A DNA stretch of 64,000 bases, from positions 1-64,000 of the forward strand of contig JASCNZ010000003.1 of NCBI GenBank assembly GCA_029959905.1, in the 5' to 3' direction. A program made the translations under genes and the position numbers. Under the pieces are notes generated by a model. That model did not search any database and was not told the origin of the DNA. It saw only the letters and a program-made list of their open reading frames with translations. Positions 54,516 through 63,515 of the stretch are shown here, piece after piece; position 1 is the first letter of the stretch; each line of letters begins with the position of its first letter. The DNA comes from Microbacteriaceae bacterium PS02344. GTDB taxonomy: Bacteria > Actinomycetota > Actinomycetes > Actinomycetales > Microbacteriaceae.

Positions 54516-55303
54516 ACGAGAAGGACTTCGCGGAGCTCTCCGCAGGAGCAGCGCTGCACGCGCTCTCCCCGGAGGACGAGACGCTCTTCCACCGCGCCCT
54601 CGCCGAGCATCCGGAGTGGCAGGACATCGTCGAGTCCGACGCGGCGACGGCGGCGCAGCTCGCGGCTCCGTTCACCGACGAGGTTCCTCGCCCCGACATC
54701 CGCGCCGCGTTGCTCGCGCAGATCGCCACCACCCCCCAGAACGCGCGCGGTGCCGAGACCGTCGAGGTGGATGCCCCCGTCGAGGGCGAGCACGCACAGC
54801 CCGCGGCGTCGACCATCTCGTCGGGCGGGGAGATCCGCCCTCCGCGTCGCTGGTCGCGCGCGGTTTTCGCGCTCGCCGCGTGCCTGGCGCTTCTCGTCGG
54901 CGTCGGGGTCGGGGCCGTCGCGCTGAACGACGCGCTCAATCGTCCGGCCAGCGTCGTGGCCCTGGAGCAGATCCAGGATGCCGCCGATGCGGAAGAGGCG
55001 AGTGTCACGCTCGATGACGGCACGACGGCGACCGCGCACTGGTCCGCCTCCCTGGGGTCGGCCGTGCTCGTCACCGACGGGCTCGCCGCCCCGGCCGACG
55101 GCCGCACCTACGAGCTGTGGTTCGTGCGGGGCGAGACTCCGATCTCGGCCGGCATCTTCGACGCCGACGGCACCACGTCGACCGCGGTGCTCGACGGCGA
55201 GATGCACCAGGGCGACGTCATCGCGGTGACGGTCGAGCAGGCGGGTGGATCGCCCGACGGCAAGCCGACGACCGACCCGGTCATCGTCATCCCCACCGCC
55301 TGA
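54512..55303 (+). CDS. rskA: Anti-sigma-K factor RskA
   Basis: A 263-residue membrane regulator. The N-terminal zinc-less anti-sigma domain (DFAELSAGAALHALSPEDETLFHRAL...) binds SigK in the cytoplasm. One membrane segment follows (VFALAACLALLVGVGVGAVAL, about 115-135). The extracellular RskA domain has TYELWFVRGETPISAGIF and ends in VIVIPTA. Proteolysis of the membrane part would release SigK. Confidence 0.93.
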   Translation: MNEKDFAELSAGAALHALSPEDETLFHRALAEHPEWQDIVESDAATAAQLAAPFTDEVPRPDIRAALLAQIATTPQNARGAETVEVDAPVEGEHAQPAASTISSGGEIRPPRRWSRAVFALAACLALLVGVGVGAVALNDALNRPASVVALEQIQDAADAEEASVTLDDGTTATAHWSASLGSAVLVTDGLAAPADGRTYELWFVRGETPISAGIFDADGTTSTAVLDGEMHQGDVIAVTVEQAGGSPDGKPTTDPVIVIPTA

Positions 55304-55332
55304 GCCGCAGGGATCGCGCGTACCCTGGAGGG

Positions 55333-55962
55333 ATGCCCGAGCAGCACCACCGTCCCGTCCGGCGCCCGTCCAGCGACTTCGACAACCTCGTCGGCGCGCA
55401 CGACCCCGCCGAGGAGACGCGGGTCGCGCACGCTACGGCATCCGCTCTCCTGGCGCGCGTGCGCGCGGACGAGAGCGGGGTGAGCGCCGAGCGTCTCGTC
55501 GCCTTCACCGCCGAGCACGGGATCGACGAGATCGCCGAGCTGTGGGCAAAGGCCCCGGCGCGCACGCTGCCGGGGGCGCTGTGGCGGCTGTACCTGCTGC
55601 AGCTCGCCATCCACGCCGACCCGCAGACGGCGGCCCTGCTGTACGAGCGGGGGAGGGTGCAGCTCGCCTCGGCCGATGCGGCGATCGCCGGCGCGCCGGT
55701 GCCGGCCGGACCCGACGAGATCGTGACCCTCATCGATACCATCCTGCGGGGGGCGTTCCGCGGCGACTTCGCCGTGGCTCTCGAGCGCGCGGCGTCATTC
55801 TGTCGCGTGCAGGCCTCAGGCGCGACGCACACCGCCGACGACTACGAGCCGACCGAGCCGGAACGGGCGAGCGAACTCACCGCACGGGCATCCCGCCTCA
55901 GCAGCTACGCGCAGGACCTCTCGGCGTCCGGCGCGCTCTGGCGGGCCGGGACCCTGGCCTGA
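55333..55962 (+). CDS. Conserved actinobacterial protein of unknown function
   Basis: A 209-residue soluble, helical protein (RLVAFTAEHGIDEIAELWAKAPARTLPGALWRLYLLQLAIH). Homologues in relatives are sometimes mislabelled as RNA polymerase subunits, but nothing here supports that. GGAGG sits in front of the ATG. It follows rskA by 29 bases and could be in the same transcript. Confidence 0.7.
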   Translation: MPEQHHRPVRRPSSDFDNLVGAHDPAEETRVAHATASALLARVRADESGVSAERLVAFTAEHGIDEIAELWAKAPARTLPGALWRLYLLQLAIHADPQTAALLYERGRVQLASADAAIAGAPVPAGPDEIVTLIDTILRGAFRGDFAVALERAASFCRVQASGATHTADDYEPTEPERASELTARASRLSSYAQDLSASGALWRAGTLA

Positions 55963-56010
55963 GCGCGGCCCGACGGCCGCGGGTGTGCGTCGGCGGGGAT
56001 TCGCGGGCAT

Positions 56011-56097
56011 AGAAAAGACCGGGCCGCAAGAACGCCTCTCGGCGGAAGGCCGCTCGCAGCGGCGAAAATTGGAGCCCGGGGTTATGCGGCCCGGCCT
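56011..56097 (-). ncRNA. Candidate structured small RNA (unnamed)
   Basis: On the minus strand a closing stem TGCGGCCCGG region (56085-56094) pairs perfectly with 56019-56028. Inside lie two smaller hairpins (GCCGC...GCGGC near 56049-56063 and CGCC...GGCG near 56033-56044) and an unpaired CCCCGGGCTCCAATTTTC. TCTTTTCT (56018-56011) follows the stem, an intrinsic-terminator T run. TACACT (56108-56103) is a good -10. It matches no RNA family I know. Confidence 0.6.
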
Positions 56098-56152
56098 GTA
56101 CCAGTGTAACGCGATACGCGCGGAGCTATTCCCGGCCCTCTAGGCTCGGAGC

Positions 56153-57037
56153 ATGGACCGCCGCTTCGCCCTCATCATCGATCCCGTCGACGCGTCGGAG
56201 AGCCGTGGGGATTTCCGCGACACGTTCACGCGCGTCGACGCCGCCGCCCCTGCTCTGAGCGTGGGTGAGCTCAGCACCCAGCGCGGCGACGGGGTGTTCG
56301 AGTCGATCGGCGTCATCGACGGCCACGCGCAGGAGGTCGTGCCGCATCTCGAGCGGCTGGCGCACTCGGCGCGTCTGTGCGACCTCCCGGTACCGAACGC
56401 GGAGCAGTGGCGTCAGGCGATCGAGGTCGCCGCGGCCGACTGCGGTGAGGGCGAGGCCGTCATCAAGCTCATCCTCAGCCGCGGTGTCGAGCACGGGCCG
56501 ACGCCGACCGCGTGGGTGACCGCGGCCCCCGCTGCCGACTTCCGCGCGGTGCGTCGCGACGGCGTGCGCGTGGTGACGCTCGACCGCGGGTACGACCTCG
56601 GCGCGGCCGAGCGTGCGCCGTGGCTGCTGCTCGGCGCGAAGACGCTCTCGTACGCCGTGAACATGGCGGCGCTGCGCGAAGCCAAGCGACGCGACGCCGA
56701 CGACGCGATCTTCCTGTCGAGCGACGGGTTCGTCCTCGAAGCGCCGACGGCCTCTCTGGTGCTGCGGTTCGGCGACCGGTTCGTCACACCGGCGCCGAAC
56801 GGAGGCATCCTGCACGGAACCACGCAGCTCAGCGTGTACGAGCATCTCGCCGCGCAGGGGTTCGAGACGGGGTACGAGCGGATCCCGGCATCCGATCTGA
56901 CGCGGGCGGATGCGGCGTGGCTCGTGTCGAGCGTGCGCCTCGCTACGGCCATCACCGCGGTCGACGGCACCCCGCTTCCGGTCGACCGCGCCCTGACCGA
57001 TGCCCTGAACACCTACCTGCTCTCACCCCGCACCTGA
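56153..57037 (+). CDS. Aminotransferase class IV (aminodeoxychorismate lyase-like)
   Basis: A 294-residue fold-type IV PLP enzyme. It has QRGDGVFESIGVIDG near 42, the PLP Lys in LLLGAKTLSYAVNMAA (near 165), SSDGFVLEAPTASLVLRFGDRFVTP and GGILHGTTQLSV. The pattern fits PabC, which makes p-aminobenzoate for folate, though a D-amino-acid or branched-chain aminotransferase is possible. TAGGCT 7 bases before the ATG suggests a leaderless mRNA. Confidence 0.85.
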   Translation: MDRRFALIIDPVDASESRGDFRDTFTRVDAAAPALSVGELSTQRGDGVFESIGVIDGHAQEVVPHLERLAHSARLCDLPVPNAEQWRQAIEVAAADCGEGEAVIKLILSRGVEHGPTPTAWVTAAPAADFRAVRRDGVRVVTLDRGYDLGAAERAPWLLLGAKTLSYAVNMAALREAKRRDADDAIFLSSDGFVLEAPTASLVLRFGDRFVTPAPNGGILHGTTQLSVYEHLAAQGFETGYERIPASDLTRADAAWLVSSVRLATAITAVDGTPLPVDRALTDALNTYLLSPRT

Positions 57038-57107
57038 CCCTCACCTGGCCGGGCCTGCCTTGGCGGAACCTGAGACCGTCCCGGCCGCCTCCCCGTCCTG
57101 CTCCCTC

Positions 57108-57189
57108 GCACAACTTCGGAGTCGTGGCGTGACACGCCGTTCGCGGTGGCGGATGCTGCGCGCGTCTCGCTCGCACTCCGAAGTTGTGC
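57108..57189. repeat. Inverted repeat, left of the DUF559 gene
   Basis: GCACAACTTCGGAGT (57108-57122) and its exact complement (57175-57189), with an inner hairpin GGCGTG-A-CACGCC. A second copy lies at 58148 on the far side of the gene. Confidence 0.8.
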
Positions 57190-57204
57190 AGGCGAGCGGG
57201 GGCG

Positions 57205-58026
57205 TCACCGCGGACGGCGTTCCATAGTGGCGACGATGGCGCGCTCGACGAGATCCCAGTCGTGAATGATCATCGCGTAGTCGAATCGCAGTGTCGGGTG
57301 ATGCCAGGCCGCTGCATTCGCGTCACGAACGAGATCCTTATGGCGCATGCTCGACGGGTCATGATTCGCCCGCCCATCCGCCTCGATGATGAGCCATCCG
57401 TCGATCAGCAAATCGACACGCCCCGTCCCTATGACGTGTGCCTGTGTCCGGATGCTCCACCCTCGACCTCTCAGGCGCAAGCGGATGAGCGACTCCAGAC
57501 CGCTGTCGGAATCGGAGCGCGAATATTCGACCAGCCGGCGTCCCCGTGCATTGAGCGCACGACGTAGCCATCGAAGCCCTGAGGAGTCGATCATGCCCAT
57601 GCGGCGCGCGGATTCGAGGGCCACGAAGAACGCCTCGTCGCCCCGGCAGCGATGAATCTGCTGCAGCACGCGAGGCACCGAAGGCGGCGAAAGAGGCGAG
57701 GAGGCTACTGCATCGTCCCAGTGGACGATGCAGTCGCACTGTGAGTCACCATGCGGGTACTGGTGGCCGTCGCTGCGCACCCACACGTGTAGTCCCGTCG
57801 ACTCCAGCACCCAGAGGCCGAGATGACGCGCGGCGGATTCGCACGCGAGCACGCCTCCGTGGGCGGCCGCCTGCACGACATCGGTGCACGCATGGGTTCC
57901 GGCGTAGATGCCGCGCCGGATGCGCGAGATCCGCCCGCTCTTCCGGAGCAGGTCGACTTCGCCGCGCCGCATCGTCCGGCGCAATTCGCGGTACTCCCAG
58001 ACGTGGGTCCCTGACGATTCGCACAT
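57205..58026 (-). CDS. DUF559 (Vsr-like fold) protein with AbiEi-like N-terminus
   Basis: A 273-residue protein. Residues 1-80 look like the AbiEi-type winged helix (LRRTMRRGEVDLLRKSGRISRIRRGIYAG). The C-terminus is a DUF559 nuclease-fold domain: GLESLIRLRLRGRGWSIRTQAHVIGTGRVDLLIDGWLIIEADG with the DLLID and EADG acidic residues. It is a frequent orphan gene in actinomycetes. The start ATG is at 58026. Inverted repeats of the same family flank it on both sides. Confidence 0.85.
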   Translation of the reverse strand: MCESSGTHVWEYRELRRTMRRGEVDLLRKSGRISRIRRGIYAGTHACTDVVQAAAHGGVLACESAARHLGLWVLESTGLHVWVRSDGHQYPHGDSQCDCIVHWDDAVASSPLSPPSVPRVLQQIHRCRGDEAFFVALESARRMGMIDSSGLRWLRRALNARGRRLVEYSRSDSDSGLESLIRLRLRGRGWSIRTQAHVIGTGRVDLLIDGWLIIEADGRANHDPSSMRHKDLVRDANAAAWHHPTLRFDYAMIIHDWDLVERAIVATMERRPR

Positions 58027-58147
58027 CCGACGATCGTGCCGCGACTCGCTCTGCCGCCCAGCCCGTGTTCCCGGCCACTGGGGAGAACCTCCGCGCTGAC
58101 CCGCGTGTGCAGACCCGCTCGCGATCTCCTCGTCAGGGCGCGGATGT

Positions 58148-58229
58148 GCACAGCTTCGGAGTCCTGAGGCGACGCGCCGCGCCTTAAGGCGGACAAACGG
58201 CGTGTCGCGGCGGAACTCCGAAGTTGTGA
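58148..58229. repeat. Inverted repeat, right of the DUF559 gene
   Basis: GCACAGCTTCGGAGT (58148-58162) pairs with ACTCCGAAGTTGTG (58215-58228), one mismatch to the copy at 57108. It lies just after the pst operon and may double as its terminator. Confidence 0.75.
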
Positions 58230-58262
58230 CGAGGGGGGAAGGGGCGAGGGGCGGCGCTCAGG

Positions 58263-59042
58263 TCACCCGAAGCGGCCGGAGACGTAGTCCTCGGTCGCCT
58301 GCACCGACGGGGTGGTGAAGATCGACGTCGTGTCGTCGTACTCGATCAGCTTGCCGGGCTTGCCGGTGCCGGCGATGTTGAAGAACGCCGTCTTGTCGGA
58401 GACGCGGGATGCCTGCTGCATGTTGTGCGTGACGATCACGATCGTGAACTCGTTCTTGAGTTCGCCGATCAGCTCTTCGATCGCGTAGGTCGAGATCGGG
58501 TCGAGGGCCGAGCAGGGCTCGTCCATCAGCAGCACTTCGGGCGACACGGCGATCGCACGGGCGATGCACAGCCGCTGCTGCTGTCCGCCCGAGAGGCCGG
58601 AACCCGGACGGTCGAGACGGTCCTTGACCTCGTTCCAGAGGTTCGCGCCGGTGAGCGACTTCTCGACGAGGTCGTCCTGGTCGCTCTTCGACATGCGGCT
58701 GTTGTTGAGCTTGACCCCCGCGAGCACGTTCTCCTTGATCGACATCGTCGGGAACGGGTTCGGACGCTGGAAGACCATGCCGACCTGACGGCGCACGAGC
58801 ACCGGATCGACGCCGGGGCCGTAGAGGTCGTTGCCGTCGAGCAGCACCTCGCCCTCGACACGGGCGCCGGGGATGACCTCGTGCATGCGGTTGAGGGTGC
58901 GCAGGAAGGTGGACTTGCCGCAGCCCGACGGGCCGATGAAGGCGGTGACGCTGCGCGGCTGGATGTCGAGGGAGACGCCCTCGACGGCGAGGAAGTTGCC
59001 GTAGTAGACGTTGAGGTCGTTGACTTCGATGCTCTTGGACAC
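58263..59042 (-). CDS. pstB: Phosphate ABC transporter ATPase
   Basis: A 259-residue ATP-binding subunit of the high-affinity phosphate importer. It has Walker [13 protein letters not shown] loop FQRPNPFP, signature LSGGQQQRL, Walker [13 protein letters not shown] and H loop VTHNMQQ. The GTG start at 59042 directly precedes [14 protein letters not shown]. It is last in the pstSCAB operon. Confidence 0.96.
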   Translation of the reverse strand: MSKSIEVNDLNVYYGNFLAVEGVSLDIQPRSVTAFIGPSGCGKSTFLRTLNRMHEVIPGARVEGEVLLDGNDLYGPGVDPVLVRRQVGMVFQRPNPFPTMSIKENVLAGVKLNNSRMSKSDQDDLVEKSLTGANLWNEVKDRLDRPGSGLSGGQQQRLCIARAIAVSPEVLLMDEPCSALDPISTYAIEELIGELKNEFTIVIVTHNMQQASRVSDKTAFFNIAGTGKPGKLIEYDDTTSIFTTPSVQATEDYVSGRFG

Positions 59043-59071
59043 GTGTGGATTCCTGTTCTGAGTGATCGGGC

Positions 59072-60172
59072 TCAGCGGCCGGTGACCTTGGGGGCGAACA
59101 GCTTCGCGATGAGACGCGCGAGCAGGTTCAGCACCATGACGATGAGGATGAGGGTGAGGGCGGCGGCCCACGCACGCGCCACAGACGCGTCGGGGTTGGT
59201 GCCCTGGTTCATGTACTGGTTGTAGGCGAACACCGGCAGGGTCATCATCTGGCCGTTGAAGATGTTCGTGTTGAGGCTCTGCGTGAACCCGGCCGTCAGC
59301 AGCAGGGGAGCCGTCTCGCCGATCACGCGGGAGATGGCGAGCATGACCGACGTCGTGATGCCGGCGATCGAGGTCGGCAGCACCACCTTGAGGATCGTGA
59401 GCCACTTCGGCACACCCAGGGCGTACGAGGCCTCGCGCAGCTCGTTCGGGACGATGCGCAGAAGCTCCTCGCTGCCGCGTACGACGACCGGGGTCATCAG
59501 CACGGCGAGGGCGAGGGCGCCCATGAACCCCATCGAGATGCCCGGACGGAAGATCAGCGCGAACACCGCGTAGATGAACAGACCGGCGACGATCGACGGG
59601 ATGCCGGTCATGACGTCGACGAAGAACGTGATCGCCTTCGCGATGCGACCGCGGCCGTATTCGACGAGGTAGATCGAGGTCATCAGGCCGATCGGCACCG
59701 AGATGATCGTCGCGGTGAGCGTGATGAGGAGCGTTCCCCAGATGGCGTGCACGATGCCGCCGCCGTCGCCGATGATGTTGCGCATCGACGAGCTGAAGAA
59801 CTCGGCGTCGAAGCGCTCGATGCCGTTCGCGACGACGGTCCAGAGCAGCGAGATGAGCGGCAGCAGGGCGATGAGGAACGCGGTCGCGACGAGAGCGGTC
59901 ATCAGCCGGTCGACGGCCTTGCGGCGGCTCTCGGCGATCGACGAGACGACCGTGATCAGCACCATGTAGAGCAGGATGCCGACGATCACGGTGCCGACGA
60001 TGTTGAAGTCGGCGAGGCTCGATCCCATCGCGGCGACCGCGAAGATCGCGGCGCTCACGACGAACGAGCCGGCCAGCAGCGCCCACGGCGCCCACTTCGG
60101 AAGCTTGCCGGCGGTGAGCGGGGCGGAGGTGCTCGACGTCGTCGACGCGGGCGGGGCGGTGAGGACGCTCAT
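59072..60172 (-). CDS. pstA: Phosphate ABC transporter permease
   Basis: A 366-residue membrane subunit with two extra N-terminal helices and the permease core. The EAA-type loop is [24 protein letters not shown], which contacts PstB. It lies one base after the pstC stop. With PstC it forms the phosphate channel. Confidence 0.95.
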   Translation of the reverse strand: MSVLTAPPASTTSSTSAPLTAGKLPKWAPWALLAGSFVVSAAIFAVAAMGSSLADFNIVGTVIVGILLYMVLITVVSSIAESRRKAVDRLMTALVATAFLIALLPLISLLWTVVANGIERFDAEFFSSSMRNIIGDGGGIVHAIWGTLLITLTATIISVPIGLMTSIYLVEYGRGRIAKAITFFVDVMTGIPSIVAGLFIYAVFALIFRPGISMGFMGALALAVLMTPVVVRGSEELLRIVPNELREASYALGVPKWLTILKVVLPTSIAGITTSVMLAISRVIGETAPLLLTAGFTQSLNTNIFNGQMMTLPVFAYNQYMNQGTNPDASVARAWAAALTLILIVMVLNLLARLIAKLFAPKVTGR

Positions 60173-60173
60173 G

Positions 60174-61136
60174 TCAGTTCGCTCCCGAGAACTCGGCGCG
60201 GCGGGCGACGATCCAGCGCGCCAGCGCGTTGACCGCGAAGGTCACGATGAAGAGGATGAGGCCGGTCGCGATGAGCGTGTTGACGCCCGTGCCGTGCGCT
60301 TCGGGGAAGGCGAGGGCGATGTTCGCGGGAATCGGCGTGGGGTTCGTGGCGGTCAGCACGAGGAAGCTGACGACCGCCGAGGGGGAGAGAACCATCGTGA
60401 CGGCCATGGTCTCGCCGAGGGCGCGGCCGAGGGCGAGCATCGCCGCCGAGACCATGCCGCCGCGGGCGAAGGGGAGCACGGCCATCCGCACCATCTCCCA
60501 CCGCGTGGAGCCGAGCGCGAGCGCGGCCTCTTCGTGCAGCTTCGGCGTCTGCAGGAAGACCTCGCGGCAGATGGCGGTCATGATCGGGATGCACATCACC
60601 GCGAGCACGAGGGCGGCGGTGAGGATGGTCTTGCCCGTGGACGACACCTGGCCGCCGAAGAAAGGCACCCAGGAGGCGTGCTGGTTGAGCCAGGCGTAGA
60701 TGGGCTGCAGGAGCGGGGCGAGCACGAGTCCGCCCCAGAGGCCGAACACGACCGACGGCACAGCGGCGAGGAGGTCGATCACGTAGCCGAGGAACGCGGC
60801 GAGCCGGCGGTGCGCGTAGTGCGAGATGAAGAGGGCGATGCCGATCGCGATGGGAGCCGCGATGAGGAGGGCCATGAACGACGCCCAGAGCGTGCCGAAG
60901 ACGAGCGGCCAGACGTACACCCAGAAGGACTCGCCCTTGAGGATGTGGTTGTCGGTCGTGTCGAGCTGGAAGGCCGGGATGCTCTGGATGATGAGGAACG
61001 CGGCGACGAGCGCGAGGACGATGAGGATGATGATGCCCGCGCCGAGCGCGGTGCCGGAGAAGACCCGATCGCCGAGACGCTGCTTGGCCTTGATCGGGGC
61101 GGGCGGCGCTGCGGGCGCCTGCGCGGTCGTGCTCAT
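60174..61136 (-). CDS. pstC: Phosphate ABC transporter permease
   Basis: A 320-residue six-helix permease with the loop LHEEAALALGSTRWEMVRMAVLP (EAA motif). SVVFGLWGG and the large external segment QPIYAWLNQHASWVPFF are typical of PstC. It is separated from pstS by 99 bases holding a strong hairpin. Confidence 0.95.
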   Translation of the reverse strand: MSTTAQAPAAPPAPIKAKQRLGDRVFSGTALGAGIIILIVLALVAAFLIIQSIPAFQLDTTDNHILKGESFWVYVWPLVFGTLWASFMALLIAAPIAIGIALFISHYAHRRLAAFLGYVIDLLAAVPSVVFGLWGGLVLAPLLQPIYAWLNQHASWVPFFGGQVSSTGKTILTAALVLAVMCIPIMTAICREVFLQTPKLHEEAALALGSTRWEMVRMAVLPFARGGMVSAAMLALGRALGETMAVTMVLSPSAVVSFLVLTATNPTPIPANIALAFPEAHGTGVNTLIATGLILFIVTFAVNALARWIVARRAEFSGAN

Positions 61137-61182
61137 GGTCTCCCTGTCTCGGGCGGTTCGGGGTGGGGGCCGACCCGGCGGA

Positions 61183-61211
61183 GCCCCCGCGTCCGGAAGG
61201 GACGCGGGGGC
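61183..61211 (-). terminator. Intercistronic hairpin between pstS and pstC
   Basis: GCCCCCGCGTCC (61183-61194) and GGACGCGGGGGC (61200-61211) form a 12-bp stem with a 5-base loop. It probably reduces read-through or protects the pstS end, giving more PstS than transporter. Confidence 0.7.
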
Positions 61212-61235
61212 ACCGCCATCAGTCGTTCGATTCGA

Positions 61236-62339
61236 TCAGTCGACCTGGATCATGTCGATCGCGGCCATGACCTGCTCGCGCAGGCCGTCCGAGATCGGAG
61301 CGCTGCCGGCGTTGTCGGCAGCGGCGTTCTGGCCCTCTTCGCTCGCGATGTACGTGAAGTACTCCTTCACGAGCTCCGCGACATTGCTGTCCTCGTACTG
61401 CTCGCAGCCGATGAGGTAGCTGACGAGGGCGATCGGGTACGCACCGTCGGCGGCGGCAGCCGGGTCGACGTCGAAGACGAGGTCGCCCTCGCCGCGGCCC
61501 TCGACGAGCTCCGAGCCCTCGACGAGCTTGGCGGCGGCCTCAGCGGAGTACGGGACGAACTCCTCGCCGACACCCACCGAGACCTGGCCGAGGCCGTCGG
61601 CCTGCGACGCGTCGAGGAAGCCGATCGCGCCGTTGCCGGCGGTGATCGCCTGCTTCACGCCCGAGGTGCCCTGAGCGGCCTCGCCGCCCTGGATCGGCCA
61701 CTCGTCCGAGACCTCGTAGGTCCAGACGTCGGGAGCGGTCGCGCTGAGGTACTTGGCGAACGTCTCCTGCGTGCCCGAGGGGTCGGAGCGGTGGACCGGC
61801 GAGATCGCCAGGTCGGGCAGCTCGACGCCGTCGTTCAGCGCGGCGATCTCGGGGGCGTTCCAGTTGGTGATGGTGCCCGCGAAGATGCCCGCGATGGTCT
61901 TGGCGTCGAGGTTGAGCTCGTCGACGCCCTCGAGGTTGAAGGCCACCGCGACGGGCGAGATGTAGAGGGGGACCTCGACGATGTCGTCGGTGGTGCAGGC
62001 GCCGAAGCCGCCCGCGGCGACCTCCTCGTCCTTGAACGCGCGGTCGGAGCCGATGAAGTTGCTGCCGCCCTCGAGGAAGTTCTCGCGGCCCGTGCCCGAA
62101 CCGGTGGGCTCGTAGTTGACGGTCACGTCGGGGTTGGCGGTCTGGAACGCCGCGACCCATGCCTCCTGGGCAGCGGTCTGCGAGGACGCGCCGGTCGCGT
62201 CGATGGTGCCGGAGAGCGTCGACTCGGGAGCGTCGGACGAGCCGCCGGTGCTGCCGCCCTCGTTCGTGGCGCAGCCGGCCAGGGTGAGAGCGGCGACGGC
62301 GCCGATGGCGCCGATGCGAGCGATTCGGGAGATCTTCAC
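61236..62339 (-). CDS. pstS: Phosphate-binding lipoprotein
   Basis: A 367-residue lipoprotein (lipobox LTLAGC, Cys near 23). The substrate-binding fold has GSGTGRENF for phosphate contacts, FIGSDRAFKDEE, and VHRSDPSGTQETF. It captures phosphate outside the membrane for PstCAB. A PHO box lies 87 bases upstream. Confidence 0.95.
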   Translation of the reverse strand: MKISRIARIGAIGAVAALTLAGCATNEGGSTGGSSDAPESTLSGTIDATGASSQTAAQEAWVAAFQTANPDVTVNYEPTGSGTGRENFLEGGSNFIGSDRAFKDEEVAAGGFGACTTDDIVEVPLYISPVAVAFNLEGVDELNLDAKTIAGIFAGTITNWNAPEIAALNDGVELPDLAISPVHRSDPSGTQETFAKYLSATAPDVWTYEVSDEWPIQGGEAAQGTSGVKQAITAGNGAIGFLDASQADGLGQVSVGVGEEFVPYSAEAAAKLVEGSELVEGRGEGDLVFDVDPAAAADGAYPIALVSYLIGCEQYEDSNVAELVKEYFTYIASEEGQNAAADNAGSAPISDGLREQVMAAIDMIQVD

Positions 62340-62425
62340 TGTGGATCCTTCGATCGTGGTTGGGGTAGAGGCCCGGTGCAGGGCACACAGTGACGCTAGG
62401 TGCGGCGGTTAACGAGACTCTCCCG

Positions 62426-62447
62426 GTCGGGTGAACGGAAGGTGAAC
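62426..62447 (-). promoter_or_regulatory. PHO box (PhoP site) of pstS
   Basis: On the minus strand GTTCACCTTCC and GTTCACCCGAC are adjacent 11-bp direct repeats, the known actinobacterial PhoP-binding form. Low phosphate should switch the operon on. Confidence 0.8.
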
Positions 62448-62540
62448 GGGTGTCGACTCTCTGGGGGCGTCGCCCGGGATTCCGGGGCGCGACGGACGAC
62501 CCCGGATGCCGTCGGGACGCGGGAGAGGGGACGGATGCCG

Positions 62541-63515
62541 TCAGACCTTCGGGACGTGCGACTCGATCGCGATGATCCCGGAGCCGGGGTGGGAGGCTGA
62601 GAGATGGACGACCGAGAAGGCGCCGGGTTCGAGGTCCGCGGCGCTCGAGACGTACGACCCCTGCACCGTGCCGGTCGCGAGGGCAATCTCGGAGAGCAGC
62701 CCCGGAAGGACCGGGCCGTGGCTGCAGAGCACCGCGGGCTTCCCCGACCGCACGCGACGGCCGACCACGGATCGGAGGTCGGCCGTGCCGTCCTCCCAGG
62801 CATCCTGGCTGATCAGGTCGGTGCGCACCGCTGTGCGGTCGAGGGCCTTCGCCAGGGGGCGCACCGTCTCGACGCATCGCACCGCGTCGCTCGTGACGAT
62901 ACGACGCACGCCGAACGCGCGCAGCGGTCCGACGATCGACTTCGCCTGCTTGCGCCCGCGCGGGGCGAGTGGCCGGGCGGCATCCGGCCCCTCCCACTCC
63001 GAGCGGTGCACCGCCTTGCCGTGCCGCAGGGCGATCAGCGGGAAGGTGTGCAGCACGCCGTCGTCGACGAGCCGGGCGAAGAAGTCGATGATCTCGAGGT
63101 CGACGGGGTAGCTGAGCAGCTCGCGCGCCTTCTTGATGCTCGCCCACTCGAGCGCGGCGATCTCGCGGTTGGGCACGAAGGTCGAGGCGCGGATCGCGTC
63201 GTCGGTGGCCTCGGCCGCCCAGTAGTGCACGACCTTCTGCTTGCGCGACGCGAGGTTGTACCGGCTGACCCCGACGGGCACCCCGAGTGCGACATGGATG
63301 CCGGTCTCCTCGTGCACCTCGCGCACCGCTGTCTCGGCGAGCATCTCGCCAGGGTCGACTTTTCCCTTGGGGAGGGTGATGTCGCGGTACTTCGTGCGGT
63401 GGATCAGGAGGATCCGCAGTTTGCCCTCGACGATGCGCCAGACGACGGCACCCGCCGCGTAGACGGCCTTGTCCGTCCACTTCGACGTCTCGGCGAACGT
63501 CTGCCCGATCGTCAT
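62541..63515 (-). CDS. mutT1: NUDIX hydrolase - histidine phosphatase (MutT1-like)
   Basis: A 324-residue two-domain enzyme. The Nudix box [23 protein letters not shown] lies near residues 50-72. The C-terminal histidine phosphatase begins [15 protein letters not shown] (RHG) with a second His in [12 protein letters not shown]. Mycobacterial MutT1 removes 8-oxo-dGTP and diadenosine polyphosphates. The ATG overlaps the ppk stop (ATGA), the same pair as Rv2984-Rv2985. Confidence 0.92.
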   Translation of the reverse strand: MTIGQTFAETSKWTDKAVYAAGAVVWRIVEGKLRILLIHRTKYRDITLPKGKVDPGEMLAETAVREVHEETGIHVALGVPVGVSRYNLASRKQKVVHYWAAEATDDAIRASTFVPNREIAALEWASIKKARELLSYPVDLEIIDFFARLVDDGVLHTFPLIALRHGKAVHRSEWEGPDAARPLAPRGRKQAKSIVGPLRAFGVRRIVTSDAVRCVETVRPLAKALDRTAVRTDLISQDAWEDGTADLRSVVGRRVRSGKPAVLCSHGPVLPGLLSEIALATGTVQGSYVSSAADLEPGAFSVVHLSASHPGSGIIAIESHVPKV

